Shown piece by piece: positions 44,709-53,663 of a stretch of DNA of 53,792 nucleotides. The notes beneath the pieces are model-generated. The model had not been told where the DNA came from. It was given only the letters and a program-made list of their open reading frames with translations, and did no database searches. The translations under genes and the position numbers were made by a program. Source of the DNA: Myxococcus dinghuensis (GTDB taxonomy: Bacteria; Myxococcota; Myxococcia; Myxococcales; Myxococcaceae); contig NZ_JAKCFB010000053.1 of assembly GCF_024198235.1 (NCBI RefSeq), positions 1 through 53,792 of the forward strand, in the 5' to 3' direction. The stretch's first letter is position 1. The number at the start of each line of letters is the position of its first letter.

Positions 44709-45680
44709 TCACTGCCCCGTGAGCAGCCGACGCACTCTTTCCAAGCCCTTGAGAGCCGAGGACCGGCCGGGGGTGCTGACAGGACCCACCACCGTCCGGT
44801 CCAGCAATTCGCGCGTGGCCCGGCGCAGGGGCGGCAGCGCGGCGGTGGCGTCCGGCGCGGCCTCGGGGAACAGGCGGGCGACGATGGACAGCGACGTGTA
44901 GAGGGCGCGCTCCAGGCGCCACTCGGCGGCACGGGCCAGCAGGGTCGGCACGTCGAGCGGGCGCGAGTAGATGCCACCCATCCACTTCGCGCCAGTGACG
45001 AGTTCGCGAAGGTCGATGAAGGACAGCCAGGGTACCTCGTACCCCTGACGCGCGTGCTCGAGGCACACGAGCAGGACCGAGTCCTCCAGGTCGGCCCGGA
45101 ACAGGGACGGGCCGTAGACCTTCATCGGCCTGGCGCGCTCGAGGATGCCGGCGGTCTGCTCGCGGCGCTGCGGGCCGAGGATGTCGGAGTAGAGGTAGAT
45201 GGCGGTGCGCCCGTCGGAGACGACCTTGGCGGCGCCGCTGTGGGAGGTGTCCGTCTCCGGCTTGAACTCGTGATTGGAGAGGTAGCCGGCGAAGCCGTCC
45301 ACGTCCATGCGGCGCATGAGCAGCTGCAGGTCGAGCACGGGGCGGAAGCCCACGTGCGGGTAGACGGCCTCGGCGAAGGAGGCGCCGCCGAGCATGACGA
45401 GCTTGCGGCCCTCGAGCTGGTCGACGACCTGCTTGAAGTTCACGAGCTTCATCACGTTGTCGTTGACGGAGCCCTGGTAGGTGGACAGGAGCCGGTCGCG
45501 GGCCCACTCGGGGGCGCCAGCGCCGCCCAGGCGGTACTCGAGATTGTAGGCGGCCAGCGGCGCCAGGCCCTGGGCGATGGCCCAGTCCACGTACTCCTCC
45601 CAGGGCGCGCCCTTGAGGGCGCCTCGCGGCGGTTCGAACGAGGCGAGGACGCGGAAGGTATCGAGCAGGCTGAGCGACAT
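44709..45680 (-). CDS. Nucleotidyltransferase-fold protein (NTP_transf_5-like), probably inactive
   Basis: 323 residues, cytosolic. It has the layout of the uncharacterised nucleotidyltransferase family often found in polysaccharide clusters: a helical N-terminal third, a core strand-helix-strand, and a C-terminal helical part (LSFIDLRELVTGAKW). In the core the intact motif seen in its paralogue 1 kb away is LKG...RDVD; here it is LGG...LDLQ, so the Lys and the second Asp of the DxD (Asp117, Gln119) are missing. ATG 45680 is chosen because AAAGGGGG precedes it. Confidence 0.72.
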   Translation of the reverse strand: MSLSLLDTFRVLASFEPPRGALKGAPWEEYVDWAIAQGLAPLAAYNLEYRLGGAGAPEWARDRLLSTYQGSVNDNVMKLVNFKQVVDQLEGRKLVMLGGASFAEAVYPHVGFRPVLDLQLLMRRMDVDGFAGYLSNHEFKPETDTSHSGAAKVVSDGRTAIYLYSDILGPQRREQTAGILERARPMKVYGPSLFRADLEDSVLLVCLEHARQGYEVPWLSFIDLRELVTGAKWMGGIYSRPLDVPTLLARAAEWRLERALYTSLSIVARLFPEAAPDATAALPPLRRATRELLDRTVVGPVSTPGRSSALKGLERVRRLLTGQ

Positions 45681-45811
45681 GGGGGCCCCCTTTAACGGGC
45701 CCACCGCGTGCCCTGCAACGACTGCCTGTGCCTGACCGGGTACTCCCCGTCATGGCGGGTTGATGGGCACCCGACAGACGCCAGCCCTGGAGGGCCGGAA
45801 CCGAGGGCGCG

Positions 45812-46315
45812 TCACGCGGGGGCGGAGCCGTCCACGCGTCCGTCGAGCAGGGTGCGCAGTTGGGACGCCCCCCAGCGCAGGTCGGCCTCGCGTCGCCCAC
45901 GGACGGCGCGCCAGAAGCGCACCGAACCGACGCCGGTCAGCACCGCGAGCGACACCGAGACGGGGCCTGGAGCCAGGAGGGACACGGACAGGAAGAAGGC
46001 GCAGAGCGCGGCCAGACCGAGCGTGCCCGCCCACTGGAACCGGGCGTGGGAATCCACCTCGAGGTCGGAGCCATCCTGTCGGGGGGTGAACCGGACCGAG
46101 AGGTAGGTGTCGAACCAAGGCACGTTCGTCGCGGTGGCCTGCCTGCGCAGCAGGAGCTGCTCGCCGTCGACCAGGGACTGGAAGGTCCGCGAGGAAGGGC
46201 CACCCCAGTTTCCACCCGCGGGCCAGAAGAAGGCCGTGCGCCCGACCTCGACGGACTGTGCCGCCAGGAGGCTCCGCGACTCCTGTGCGCTCCGGGATGT
46301 GGGGATGGTGACCAT
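45812..46315 (-). CDS. Small membrane protein of unknown function
   Basis: 167 residues. Residues 1-100 are a soluble, beta-rich region (FFWPAGGNWGG; LLLRRQATATNVPWFDTYLSVRFTP). Two adjacent membrane helices follow (about 102-140), then an Arg-rich cytosolic tail. GGAGG lies 8 bases before ATG 46315. It sits between the two nucleotidyltransferase-fold genes on the same strand, separated by about 110-130 bases on each side. Family not recognised. Confidence 0.65.
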   Translation of the reverse strand: MVTIPTSRSAQESRSLLAAQSVEVGRTAFFWPAGGNWGGPSSRTFQSLVDGEQLLLRRQATATNVPWFDTYLSVRFTPRQDGSDLEVDSHARFQWAGTLGLAALCAFFLSVSLLAPGPVSVSLAVLTGVGSVRFWRAVRGRREADLRWGASQLRTLLDGRVDGSAPA

Positions 46316-46425
46316 GGAGGGACCTCCTCGAGCGGAGCCGTCGACCTCTCCATCCACCACCGGAGCAGCGACGTGAAGGCGGATACGCGGGCCTGACGAG
46401 CCTCGAGAGAAGCCGGACGTTTCCT

Positions 46426-47451
46426 TCAGCGGACGACGGCGCGCAGGCGTGACCGCAGTCGCCGCAGGGAGTAGGCCGCCACGGTGCGTGCGCTCGGCGC
46501 GAGCAGCAGCTTCGCGGCCACCCACGCGGGCTTGTCGTTCAACAACTCCATGCCCGCCAATCGCGACGCCGTGAAGAGCCGCGCGGCCACGAGCCGCTGC
46601 CACGAGGGAGGCGCCAGCGCGGTCAGCACCTCCTCCGGAACAGGCGCCCCGAGGAGCCGGCGCGCCGTCTCCCAGCCATACCATGCCGCCGGAGCCTGCC
46701 CCGTCTCCCGGGCGGCTTCGACCACCCGAGGCCAGTCCACCCCCTTGCGCGCGAGCAGCTTCAGGTCGAACAACCACGCCAGTCGCTGGAGCAGGTGGTT
46801 GCCAGCGTGCAGCGACAGGTAGACGGCCTCGTCCTCGGGTCGCAGCCACCGCACCCGCCGCCCCTCCAGTGTCCCCTCCACGGCGCGCGCGAGCAGGGTG
46901 TCGCCTTCGAGGGGGTGGCCCCACGGGGACAGCGCGTGGAAGTGGAGCTCGACGAGCCCCACCGGGCCCTGCAGCTCCAGGTGGTGCGCGGACGCCTCGA
47001 CGTGCCGTGCCGTGTCCGGGATTCGCGTCGTGAGCCCCAGGCGCTTGAGCGCGCGTGCCGCGGCGTCCACCTGGTCGCGGCGCACGAGCAGGTCCACGTC
47101 GCGCGTCGCGCGCTGGAGCGGGTCGGGATACAGGCGCAATCCCAGCCCGTAGCCCTTGAGCGCCACGGGGACGATGCCCTCGGCGTTGAGGACCTCGAGC
47201 GAGCGGAGGAGCAGCGCCTTCACCTGGATGGAGCGGGCCGCCCCCGAGAGGGACTCGCGGCGCAGGAGCGCACTCGCCTCGGAGGGTAGCGACCATCCGC
47301 CCTGCCCCACCGCGTGGGCCACGAAGCCGGCGAGCCCATGGCGCACGGCCGCGCGCACGAACTCGAGCGAGTCCTCTCCCGCGGGAGGGGGCAACAATGG
47401 CGCCGATGGCCAGTCCCGAAGCAGCGCCACGAGGGCGGTCGGACCCGTCAC
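46426..47451 (-). CDS. Nucleotidyltransferase-fold protein (NTP_transf_5 family)
   Basis: 341 residues. The core reads VALKGYGLGLRLYPD followed by RDVDLLV, giving the Lys-Gly and DxD (Asp118, Asp120) of an apparently intact nucleotidyltransferase site. The C-terminal half has LHAGNHLLQRLAWLFDLKLL, the His- and Asp-containing segment usual in this family. Starts with GTG four bases after the stop of the WecA-like gene, so the two are co-transcribed. Biochemical role of the family is not established; polysaccharide context only. Confidence 0.8.
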   Translation of the reverse strand: MTGPTALVALLRDWPSAPLLPPPAGEDSLEFVRAAVRHGLAGFVAHAVGQGGWSLPSEASALLRRESLSGAARSIQVKALLLRSLEVLNAEGIVPVALKGYGLGLRLYPDPLQRATRDVDLLVRRDQVDAAARALKRLGLTTRIPDTARHVEASAHHLELQGPVGLVELHFHALSPWGHPLEGDTLLARAVEGTLEGRRVRWLRPEDEAVYLSLHAGNHLLQRLAWLFDLKLLARKGVDWPRVVEAARETGQAPAAWYGWETARRLLGAPVPEEVLTALAPPSWQRLVAARLFTASRLAGMELLNDKPAWVAAKLLLAPSARTVAAYSLRRLRSRLRAVVR

Positions 47452-47455
47452 GCCG

Positions 47456-48964
47456 TCACCGCCTCAGCGCGACGACGCGGCCGGGCTCGGTGTCCGCGAC
47501 GACCAGCAACCGTGAGGCCCGCTCGGCCACGGCGTCGGCCACCAACTCCAGGGCCAGCTCCTCGTCCCGGTTGATGGCGTCGCGCCCATCGCGCCACTCC
47601 AGGACGAGCTGCCCCAGCACCTGCTCCGCGTCCTTCACGTCCAGGCGGACCTCGTGAGGCAGGGCCAGTCCGGAGGCGCGCTGCGTCTCGAACACGATGC
47701 CGTCGGAGGAGACACCGTCGCGGACCTGCTGGAACCGCAGCTCCATCCGCGCGACCTCGAGCCCGTCGGCGAGGGGCCGCACGGCGCTCCAGACCTCCTG
47801 GAGCGAGTGCGTCGAGCGGATGGCGGCGGTGACATCCTTCACTACCGAGCGCAGGCGGATGTTGCGTTGACGGACCTGCTGCATGTCGCCCGCGCGGCCC
47901 AGGTCGAGGTAGCCCAGCTTGCGCATGAGCACGAAGATGACCACGCCCATGCCACACAGCAGCAGGGCGCTCTGCGCGCTGTTGGCGAAGTTGAGGCCCA
48001 GGGCGGTCAGCGTGAAGAGGCCGCACAGCGCATAGAGCACGAGCACCGTGGAGCGGTGACTGAGCACCCACCGGCTCATGACGCGGTGGTGGATGTGCTC
48101 CTTGTCCGCGCTGAACAGGGGACGTCCCAGCAGGGAGCGGCGCACCACGGCCAGCAGGGTGTCCATGATGGGCAGGCCGAGCGCCATGACGGGCACGAAC
48201 ATGGCAACGGCGGTGCCGCTCTTGGTGCTCGTCTTGATGGACACGGCGGCGAGCACGAAGCCGAGGAACATGCTGCCCGTGTCCCCCATGAAGATGGAGG
48301 CCGGGTTGAAGTTGAACACCAGGAACCCGAGGATGGCGCCGGCGAGCGCGGCCATCAGCAGGCACATCAGCACGTCGCCCCGGGCGAGCGAGAGGATGAA
48401 GTTCGTGCTCACGCCGAAGAACGCGACGCCTCCCGCGAGCCCGTCGAGCCCGTCGATGAGGTTGAGCGCGTTGACCACGCCGACCATCCACAGCACGGTG
48501 AACGGCAGGCTCAGCGCGCCCAGCGTCAGCTCGGGGCCGAAGGGATTGGCGATGACCTCGATGCGGAAGCCCAGCGCGTACAGCCCGAACGCCACGGCGA
48601 ACTGCACGGAGAACTTGAGCCGCGCGCCCGCGCCCCGCAGGTCGTCGTAGAGCCCCAGCGCGGCGATGGCCGCCCCTCCCACGAAGAGACCGACGACGAG
48701 GTCGGTGTGGACGCGGAAGTGGTAGCCCACGCCGGAGTCGACGAGGAACAGCGCGCACAGGGGGGCGAAGAAGCCCGCGACGATGCCCACGCCGCCGAGC
48801 CGGGGGATGGGCCGGACATGCACCTTGCGGCTCGAGTTGGCCTGATCCAACCAGCCCCAGGCCAGCGCCTGGTTGCGCACGAGGAAGGTGAGCGCCAGCG
48901 CCACCAGCAGCGAGACCACGAAGGCGACGAAGAACGTAATCATGCGAGGGGCCGCGACCGACAT
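47456..48964 (-). CDS. MraY/WecA-like undecaprenyl-phosphate sugar-1-phosphate transferase with C-terminal extension
   Basis: Starts lipid-linked polysaccharide synthesis by moving a sugar-1-phosphate from a UDP-sugar to undecaprenyl phosphate. About 502 residues. Eleven helices carry the family motifs: LGLYDDLRG, NALNLIDGLDGLAGG, MGDTGSMFLGF and the cytosolic HIHHR loop. WecA proteins end near 350 residues; here a further 150-residue soluble region (about 345-500, FQQVRDGVSSDGIVFETQ to the end) looks like an added regulatory or GAF-like domain. Three in-frame starts are close together (48982, 48964, 48943); 48964 is chosen for a nearby AGGGG. Confidence 0.88.
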   Translation of the reverse strand: MSVAAPRMITFFVAFVVSLLVALALTFLVRNQALAWGWLDQANSSRKVHVRPIPRLGGVGIVAGFFAPLCALFLVDSGVGYHFRVHTDLVVGLFVGGAAIAALGLYDDLRGAGARLKFSVQFAVAFGLYALGFRIEVIANPFGPELTLGALSLPFTVLWMVGVVNALNLIDGLDGLAGGVAFFGVSTNFILSLARGDVLMCLLMAALAGAILGFLVFNFNPASIFMGDTGSMFLGFVLAAVSIKTSTKSGTAVAMFVPVMALGLPIMDTLLAVVRRSLLGRPLFSADKEHIHHRVMSRWVLSHRSTVLVLYALCGLFTLTALGLNFANSAQSALLLCGMGVVIFVLMRKLGYLDLGRAGDMQQVRQRNIRLRSVVKDVTAAIRSTHSLQEVWSAVRPLADGLEVARMELRFQQVRDGVSSDGIVFETQRASGLALPHEVRLDVKDAEQVLGQLVLEWRDGRDAINRDEELALELVADAVAERASRLLVVADTEPGRVVALRR

Positions 48965-49058
48965 GCTGACGGCCCCTGTCACGGCGCGTCAATGAGCGTC
49001 CTTGTGCGATAGCGGCAAGTCCCCGCGTCCGGCTCCCGAGAGAGCGGACGGACATGCC

Positions 49059-50198
49059 TCAAGCCGTCCGCTGCCGCAGGACTTCTTCATAGAGCCCGAG
49101 CGTCCGCCCCGCGATGTGGGCCCACGACATCGACTGGACTGTGTCATGCGCGACCCGGCGCATGGCGAGCAGCCGTGCGGGGTCTGTGGCCAGGGAGGCG
49201 AGCACGACCACGGGAGCCGCGGTGTCTCCCACGGGGATGCGCCATCCCGACACACCGTCCTGGACCAACTCGGAGGCGATTCCCACGGGCGTGGACACCG
49301 GAGCCAGGCCACACGCCATGGCCTCGACGATGGCCATCCCGAAGCCCTCGGTGTGGCTGGGGAACAGCAGGACCTCCTCGGACTCCAGCAGGGCCGGCAG
49401 GTCCGCATGCGCGTATCGGGGGACGACCCGCAGCAATGGGCGTACCCCTTCGGGGAAGGCCCCCCTTACCTCTACCTCCGAGGCGCCCGTTCCGAGCAGT
49501 GACAAGGTGAAGGGAACAGCACGCTGGTGCAGAGCGGCGGCCACCGAGACCAGCACGTCCCGGCCTTTGAGGGGCAGCCAGTTCCCGACGAAGACCACGC
49601 GAAGCGGTCCCCGAGGTCTCTCACGAGGAGCCGGGCGCCCCAGGAAGGCCTTGTCCAGGCCGTGCGGGATGACGGAGAGCTTCGCCCCCGGAACGCCGAG
49701 CCGCTCACGCGCATACGCGGCATCCAACGGGTTGAGCAGCACCGAGCGGTCCGCCAACAGCAACGTCTGCCGCACCTCCCAGAGCCGGAACCCACCATGG
49801 TAGAGCGGGTACTTCCAACTCAGCCCAATCCGCCCCTCACGCGCGTCGATACGCAGCCGGTCCGACAGCACATGCTCCAGCCCATGGCTGCGCGTCACCA
49901 GGGCATGTCGGGGCTTTGCTCCTGGACGGCCCAGCCGTGCCCAGGGCCACGAGTCCCCCGTCGTGACATCCAGCACATCGAAGCGGTGAGCCTGACGCGA
50001 CAACCAACGAGCGAGCGTCCAGGGGAAGCGCAAGCCATGCGCGGCGGAGTCCCAGGGAGCCTCCGGAAAGGCCTGGCGGTAGTCGTAGTACTCCACTTCG
50101 CAGCCACGAGCGGCCAATGCCTTCCCCAAGGAGAGCGTGACCCCGGGAGCGCCCTGGTTCGGGTCCAACGGGTGGTGGATGGCGAGGAGGATGCGCAT
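49059..50198 (-). CDS. Family 4 glycosyltransferase
   Basis: Retaining GT-B enzyme transferring a sugar to a lipid-linked chain; cytosolic. 379 residues. The N-terminal domain has HHPLDPNQGAPGVTLSLGKAL, and the C-terminal donor-binding domain VVFVGNWLPLKGRDVL and the ExxxxxxxE motif within HTEGFGMAIVEAMACG. It lies 94 bases upstream of the WecA-like gene on the same strand and is divergent from an acyltransferase gene, with 145 bases between starts. Confidence 0.92.
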   Translation of the reverse strand: MRILLAIHHPLDPNQGAPGVTLSLGKALAARGCEVEYYDYRQAFPEAPWDSAAHGLRFPWTLARWLSRQAHRFDVLDVTTGDSWPWARLGRPGAKPRHALVTRSHGLEHVLSDRLRIDAREGRIGLSWKYPLYHGGFRLWEVRQTLLLADRSVLLNPLDAAYARERLGVPGAKLSVIPHGLDKAFLGRPAPRERPRGPLRVVFVGNWLPLKGRDVLVSVAAALHQRAVPFTLSLLGTGASEVEVRGAFPEGVRPLLRVVPRYAHADLPALLESEEVLLFPSHTEGFGMAIVEAMACGLAPVSTPVGIASELVQDGVSGWRIPVGDTAAPVVVLASLATDPARLLAMRRVAHDTVQSMSWAHIAGRTLGLYEEVLRQRTA

Positions 50199-50343
50199 GC
50201 GTGTTCGGGAGACCCTGTCACATCCGGAGTCCAAGGAGCATGACGAAGGGCCCTTCATGGGGGCTGGCGTGAAGCAGGCTCCTCGCTCCCTCTCCCTGGC
50301 CCTGTTGACGTCCTTCGAGCGACAGCCACAATGCCCTCGTCCC

Positions 50344-51486
50344 ATGCACGCCCCGGCCGCCATCGACTGCTCCACCGCGCGACGACGCATGGATGGGCTG
50401 GATGTGCTCCGGGCTTGCGCCATCCTCGGCGTGCTGCTGTTCCACGCCCCAGAGGTCGTGCACCACGCCCTCCCCGCTCCCCTCCGGGCCGCGTTCACGC
50501 ACGGTTGGATGGGCGTGAACCTCTTCTTCGTCCTCTCGGGCTACCTCGTCGGCAAGCAGGTCTTCGCACCGGAGGATGAAGCTCCCTTGGGGACACGTCT
50601 TCGCGTCTTCTGGCTCAAGCGTTGGATGAGGACGCTGCCACTCTACTTCGGGGTGCTCGCGATCTACGCGCTCAAGCCCTGGACCGTGGGAACACCCTTC
50701 CTGGGGGGCGGCTGGCACTACGCGGTGTTCCTCCAGAACTTCTCGATGCCACGCGACTTCGTGCAGAGCTGGTCTCTGTGCGTGGAGGAGCACTTCTATT
50801 TCGTGTTACCGCTGGTCGCCTTCGCACCGGGCGCCCGCCGGTGGCCAGCCTGGGTCTGGCTCCTGCCCTTGGGATTGAGCATCCTCGCGCGGGCGCTCTT
50901 CATCCGGGGACTTCCCCTGAACCAGCCCCTCGTCCTCCTCGCCGAGGGCGCCCCCTGGTCCACGGACCAGCACCTGGACGGGCTGGCCGTCGGCGTGTTC
51001 CTCGCGAGGACCTCGGCCACATGGAGGGACTGGTCCCGGACCTCTCGCCTCGCGTGTGCCTTCCTGGGCGGGGTTGCGCTGCTGGTGACGGTGGTGCGAT
51101 GGGGCGCGGTCGTGACGACGACAAGCCACCCGTGGATTCACGCGGGACTCGCGGTGGGCTTCGGCGGCGTGCTCATCGGCGTCGAGTCGCTCCAACTCGC
51201 ACGGGGATTCCGCTGGAGCGTCCAGCAGGTGGCGCTGCTGTCCTACGGGGCCTATCTCTGGCATGGCCTCGTGGTGCGAGTCGCCGAACGGATGGGTGTG
51301 AGTCTGGGCCTCTGGAGCCTGGACCTGCTGACGTTCCTATTGATTACCCTGGGCGGCGCCTGGGTGACCTACTTCACGGTGGAGAAGCCCTGCCTCAAGA
51401 TCCGCGACGCAATACTGGAGCGGTGGAAGCTGCGCGACGAGTCCCCGCTGCGTGACAACATGACCGGACAGAAGTCCGCCCCCTAG
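50344..51486 (+). CDS. Acyltransferase-3 (OafA-like) membrane protein
   Basis: Second acyltransferase of this family in the block. 380 residues with about ten helices. The family start MDGLDVLRACAILGVLLFHAPE includes the catalytic His; GWMGVNLFFVLSGYLVGKQ and QSWSLCVEEHFYFVLPLV are also typical. The start is uncertain: 50257 (GAAGGG six bases upstream), 50344 and 50389 are all in frame, and the conserved domain begins at 50389. The next gene, a family 2 glycosyltransferase, follows after 7 bases. Confidence 0.87.
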   Translation: MHAPAAIDCSTARRRMDGLDVLRACAILGVLLFHAPEVVHHALPAPLRAAFTHGWMGVNLFFVLSGYLVGKQVFAPEDEAPLGTRLRVFWLKRWMRTLPLYFGVLAIYALKPWTVGTPFLGGGWHYAVFLQNFSMPRDFVQSWSLCVEEHFYFVLPLVAFAPGARRWPAWVWLLPLGLSILARALFIRGLPLNQPLVLLAEGAPWSTDQHLDGLAVGVFLARTSATWRDWSRTSRLACAFLGGVALLVTVVRWGAVVTTTSHPWIHAGLAVGFGGVLIGVESLQLARGFRWSVQQVALLSYGAYLWHGLVVRVAERMGVSLGLWSLDLLTFLLITLGGAWVTYFTVEKPCLKIRDAILERWKLRDESPLRDNMTGQKSAP

Positions 51487-51493
51487 GAATCCC

Positions 51494-52438
51494 ATGCTCG
51501 GCGTCACCTTGGTCATCCCGACATACAACGGCGCGAAGCGTGTCGAGGCGCCACTGCGGGCCATGGCCGACCAACAGGCTTCGAGCGAGCGCTTCGAAGT
51601 GGTGGTGGTGGACAACAACTCGAATGACGGCACTGCGCACGTGGTGGAAGCAAGCACCGCCGTCGCGGCTCTACGACACCGAGGTGTCGACGTCCGAGTC
51701 GTGTCCGAACCCCGGCAGGGATTGCTCTTCGCGCGACTGCGCGGAATCCAGAGCGCACGACGGGACATCGTCTGCTTCCTCGATGACGACAACGTCCCCG
51801 AGTCGAACTTCGTCACGGACGGGCTCGCGGTCTTCGAGGACCCGAGCATCGGCGCGGTGGTCTCACGGCTCTATCCCCGATACGAGACCCCCCCTCCTCC
51901 GAGCATCGCCCGACGAGAACACCTACTCGCCATCAACCACCGCCTGGGTGACACGCCGATCGACTTCGGCGCGGCGGCGACACTTGCCCCCACGATTGGA
52001 GCAGGATTGTGGCTGCGTCGCGCCGCATTCCTGGAGGCGGTCCCCTGGCAGACCCCCGAGAAGCTGCTGCCAGACCGCCTGGGCAAGCAGCTCCTGAGCG
52101 GGGGGGACATCGAGTTCGGCTACTTGCTCGGAAGGGCGGGCCACCGTCGCGTCTATGCGCCGGCGCTGAAGGTGTGGCACCTCATCCCGCCCTCCCGCTT
52201 CGAGACGCGCTACTTCCTCCGGCTCATCACCGGCGTGGTGCGCAGCGAGCAGACCCTCCAAGCCCGCTACCTCGGGCACGAAAGCACTCGCCTTCGCCGA
52301 TTGAAGAACTGCGCAGGCCTACTCGTTGCCGCCCTCGCCGGCCCCCTCCTCGCCCTACGTGAAGACCCACTCAGAGAGTTCTCTTTCGTGCTCGCCAGTC
52401 GCTGGGCCAAATTCCAAGGTCCATTCCCTGGTCCTTAA
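51494..52438 (+). CDS. Family 2 glycosyltransferase
   Basis: GT-A fold enzyme for sugar addition. 314 residues. It starts with VTLVIPTYNGAKRVEAPLRAM, contains VVVVDNNSNDGT, and has the metal-binding CFLDDDNVPE. The C-terminal part includes GGDIEFGYLLGRAG and a hydrophobic helix (CAGLLVAALAGPLLAL) that may tether it to the inner membrane. Last intact gene of the polysaccharide block; local GC falls after it. Confidence 0.9.
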   Translation: MLGVTLVIPTYNGAKRVEAPLRAMADQQASSERFEVVVVDNNSNDGTAHVVEASTAVAALRHRGVDVRVVSEPRQGLLFARLRGIQSARRDIVCFLDDDNVPESNFVTDGLAVFEDPSIGAVVSRLYPRYETPPPPSIARREHLLAINHRLGDTPIDFGAAATLAPTIGAGLWLRRAAFLEAVPWQTPEKLLPDRLGKQLLSGGDIEFGYLLGRAGHRRVYAPALKVWHLIPPSRFETRYFLRLITGVVRSEQTLQARYLGHESTRLRRLKNCAGLLVAALAGPLLALREDPLREFSFVLASRWAKFQGPFPGP

Positions 52439-52695
52439 CTGATCGAGATACTCTCGAGCCTGCGGTGGCATCCGCCGTCAAGCAACAGTCGCTGTAAACG
52501 GTGAAACGTCGCCATTGCTCCATCACCGAGACATTCGTCACGGCCCGAATGCCCGCGAGAGAACGACACAACGACCCTGGCGAGAACAACAATCCCAGCC
52601 AGAGACACTCTCACAACAAAACGCGCCGCAGAGCCTGCTCACAAATAGAGAATAGAGCTATCTCTTCCAATACGACTTGGTCACTTCGAGAATAC
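52439..52695. other. AT-richer spacer between the glycosyltransferase and the mobile DNA
   Basis: 257 bp that are visibly less GC-rich than the rest of the window and carry no gene I can support. An in-frame extension upstream of 52696 is polar and low-complexity and is not transposase-like. It marks the junction between the chromosomal block and the insertion-sequence remnant. Confidence 0.4.
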
Positions 52696-52837
52696 GTGAG
52701 AGCGGGCGGACTGTTCCCCAGGCATGACGCCAACGCAGCTGAGCGGCTGGAGGGGGAGCTGGAGAGCTTCCTTGAGTCGATGTTCGCGGGCCTGGGCCGT
52801 GTAGAGCGGCGACGGGCGATGGACTGGTACATCAAGG
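52696..52837 (+). pseudogene. 5' fragment of an IS701/IS4-like transposase gene, interrupted by an intron
   Basis: About 47 residues from a possible GTG at 52696. RLEGELESFLESMFAGL followed by GRVERRRAMDWYIKG resembles the N-terminus of IS701-type DDE transposases, in which the next residues are usually LLLDGERKS. After YIKG (52837) homology stops and group II intron sequence in the opposite direction begins. The remainder of the gene, if it survives, would lie beyond the right edge of the window. Confidence 0.45.
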
Positions 52838-52923
52838 GTCGCGGTAGGGACGGCTCTTCACCCGTGAAGGCTGGAGCCGCCCCCCGCACAGATCCCAGCG
52901 GGCGCTGCTAACGCACTGGGCTC
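52838..52923 (-). other. Group II intron domains V and VI (catalytic RNA)
   Basis: Domain V (52923-52891, about 33 nt): starts GAGCCC with the catalytic AGC, lower stem CCCAGT/GCTGGG, a two-base CC bulge on the 3' side, upper stem GCG/CGC, loop TTAGCAG. Domain VI (52890-52838): long stem with CGGCTC/GAGCCG and inner TTCAC/GTGAA, and a likely bulged branch-point A seven bases before the 3' end. Pairings were drawn by eye. Confidence 0.65.
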
Positions 52924-53663
52924 TTGCCTTGAGTGGTGACGTCGAACCGCTCTTCAGGCCAGGGGTGCTGGATACGAGCTTTCGGAAGCCATCGGTCCAC
53001 CAAGGTCTTCATCCTCGCCCAGTTCGTCCGGTCACGCTGGCTCCGGCGCCGGAGCGCCCGGTACCAGTGCTGGCCGACCTGAGTTCGGAATCGCCCCATG
53101 GCATAGATGTTGGTGGGAACTGCATGGTACGCGAAATAGCCGCGCACCACGGCTGCAAGCCAGTTCCCCTGCTCCGGGATCGGCAGATGGCGACGTCGCT
53201 GAATTTCCGCTTTCACGTCCTTCAGCTTCGCGTTCATCCGCCCCCGCATCGTGTGCCGTTTAACCAGATAGAAGCCTGCCTTCGACTTGCCGCAGATGTG
53301 AGTAAACCCGAGGTAGTTGAAGGTTTCTGGCTTCCCAAGCCCACACCTCGCTCTGCTCTTGGAGGCGAGCCTCCCGAACTGAATGAGGCGTGTCTTCTCC
53401 GGGTGCAGTTCCAGAGCGAACATCCGCAGTCTCTCGCGGAGGAGCGCCAGGAACTGCTCGGCATCCGAGCGGTCCTGGAAACCTACGATGAAGTCGTCCG
53501 CGTAGCGCGTGATGATGACATCACCTCGCGCCTGCTTTCTTCTCCACCGTTGGAACCAGAGGTCGAGGACGTAGTGGAGGTAGATGTTCGCCAGCAGCGG
53601 CGACACCGTCGCGCCCTGGGGCGTGCCTTCCTCGCTCGCCCGCCACGTCCCCTTCTCCATCAC
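52908..53663 (-). CDS. Group II intron reverse transcriptase/maturase, 5'-truncated
   Basis: 251 residues from GTG 53663. It contains EEGTPQG (RT block 4), SPLLANIYLHYVLDLW, the active-site YADD in ITRYADDFIVGF (block 5), HPEKTRLIQFGR (block 6) and the maturase X domain (GYFAYHAVPTNIYAM; RWLPKARIQHPWPEERF). Full-length enzymes are 400-500 residues; blocks 0-3, including the first catalytic Asp, are missing. Upstream the same frame is open to the window edge but reads as non-RT sequence, so homology begins near GVMEKGTW. The stop codon lies in the loop of domain V. Probably inactive. Confidence 0.8.
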   Translation of the reverse strand: MMEKGTWRASEEGTPQGATVSPLLANIYLHYVLDLWFQRWRRKQARGDVIITRYADDFIVGFQDRSDAEQFLALLRERLRMFALELHPEKTRLIQFGRLASKSRARCGLGKPETFNYLGFTHICGKSKAGFYLVKRHTMRGRMNAKLKDVKAEIQRRRHLPIPEQGNWLAAVVRGYFAYHAVPTNIYAMGRFRTQVGQHWYRALRRRSQRDRTNWARMKTLVDRWLPKARIQHPWPEERFDVTTQGKSPVR

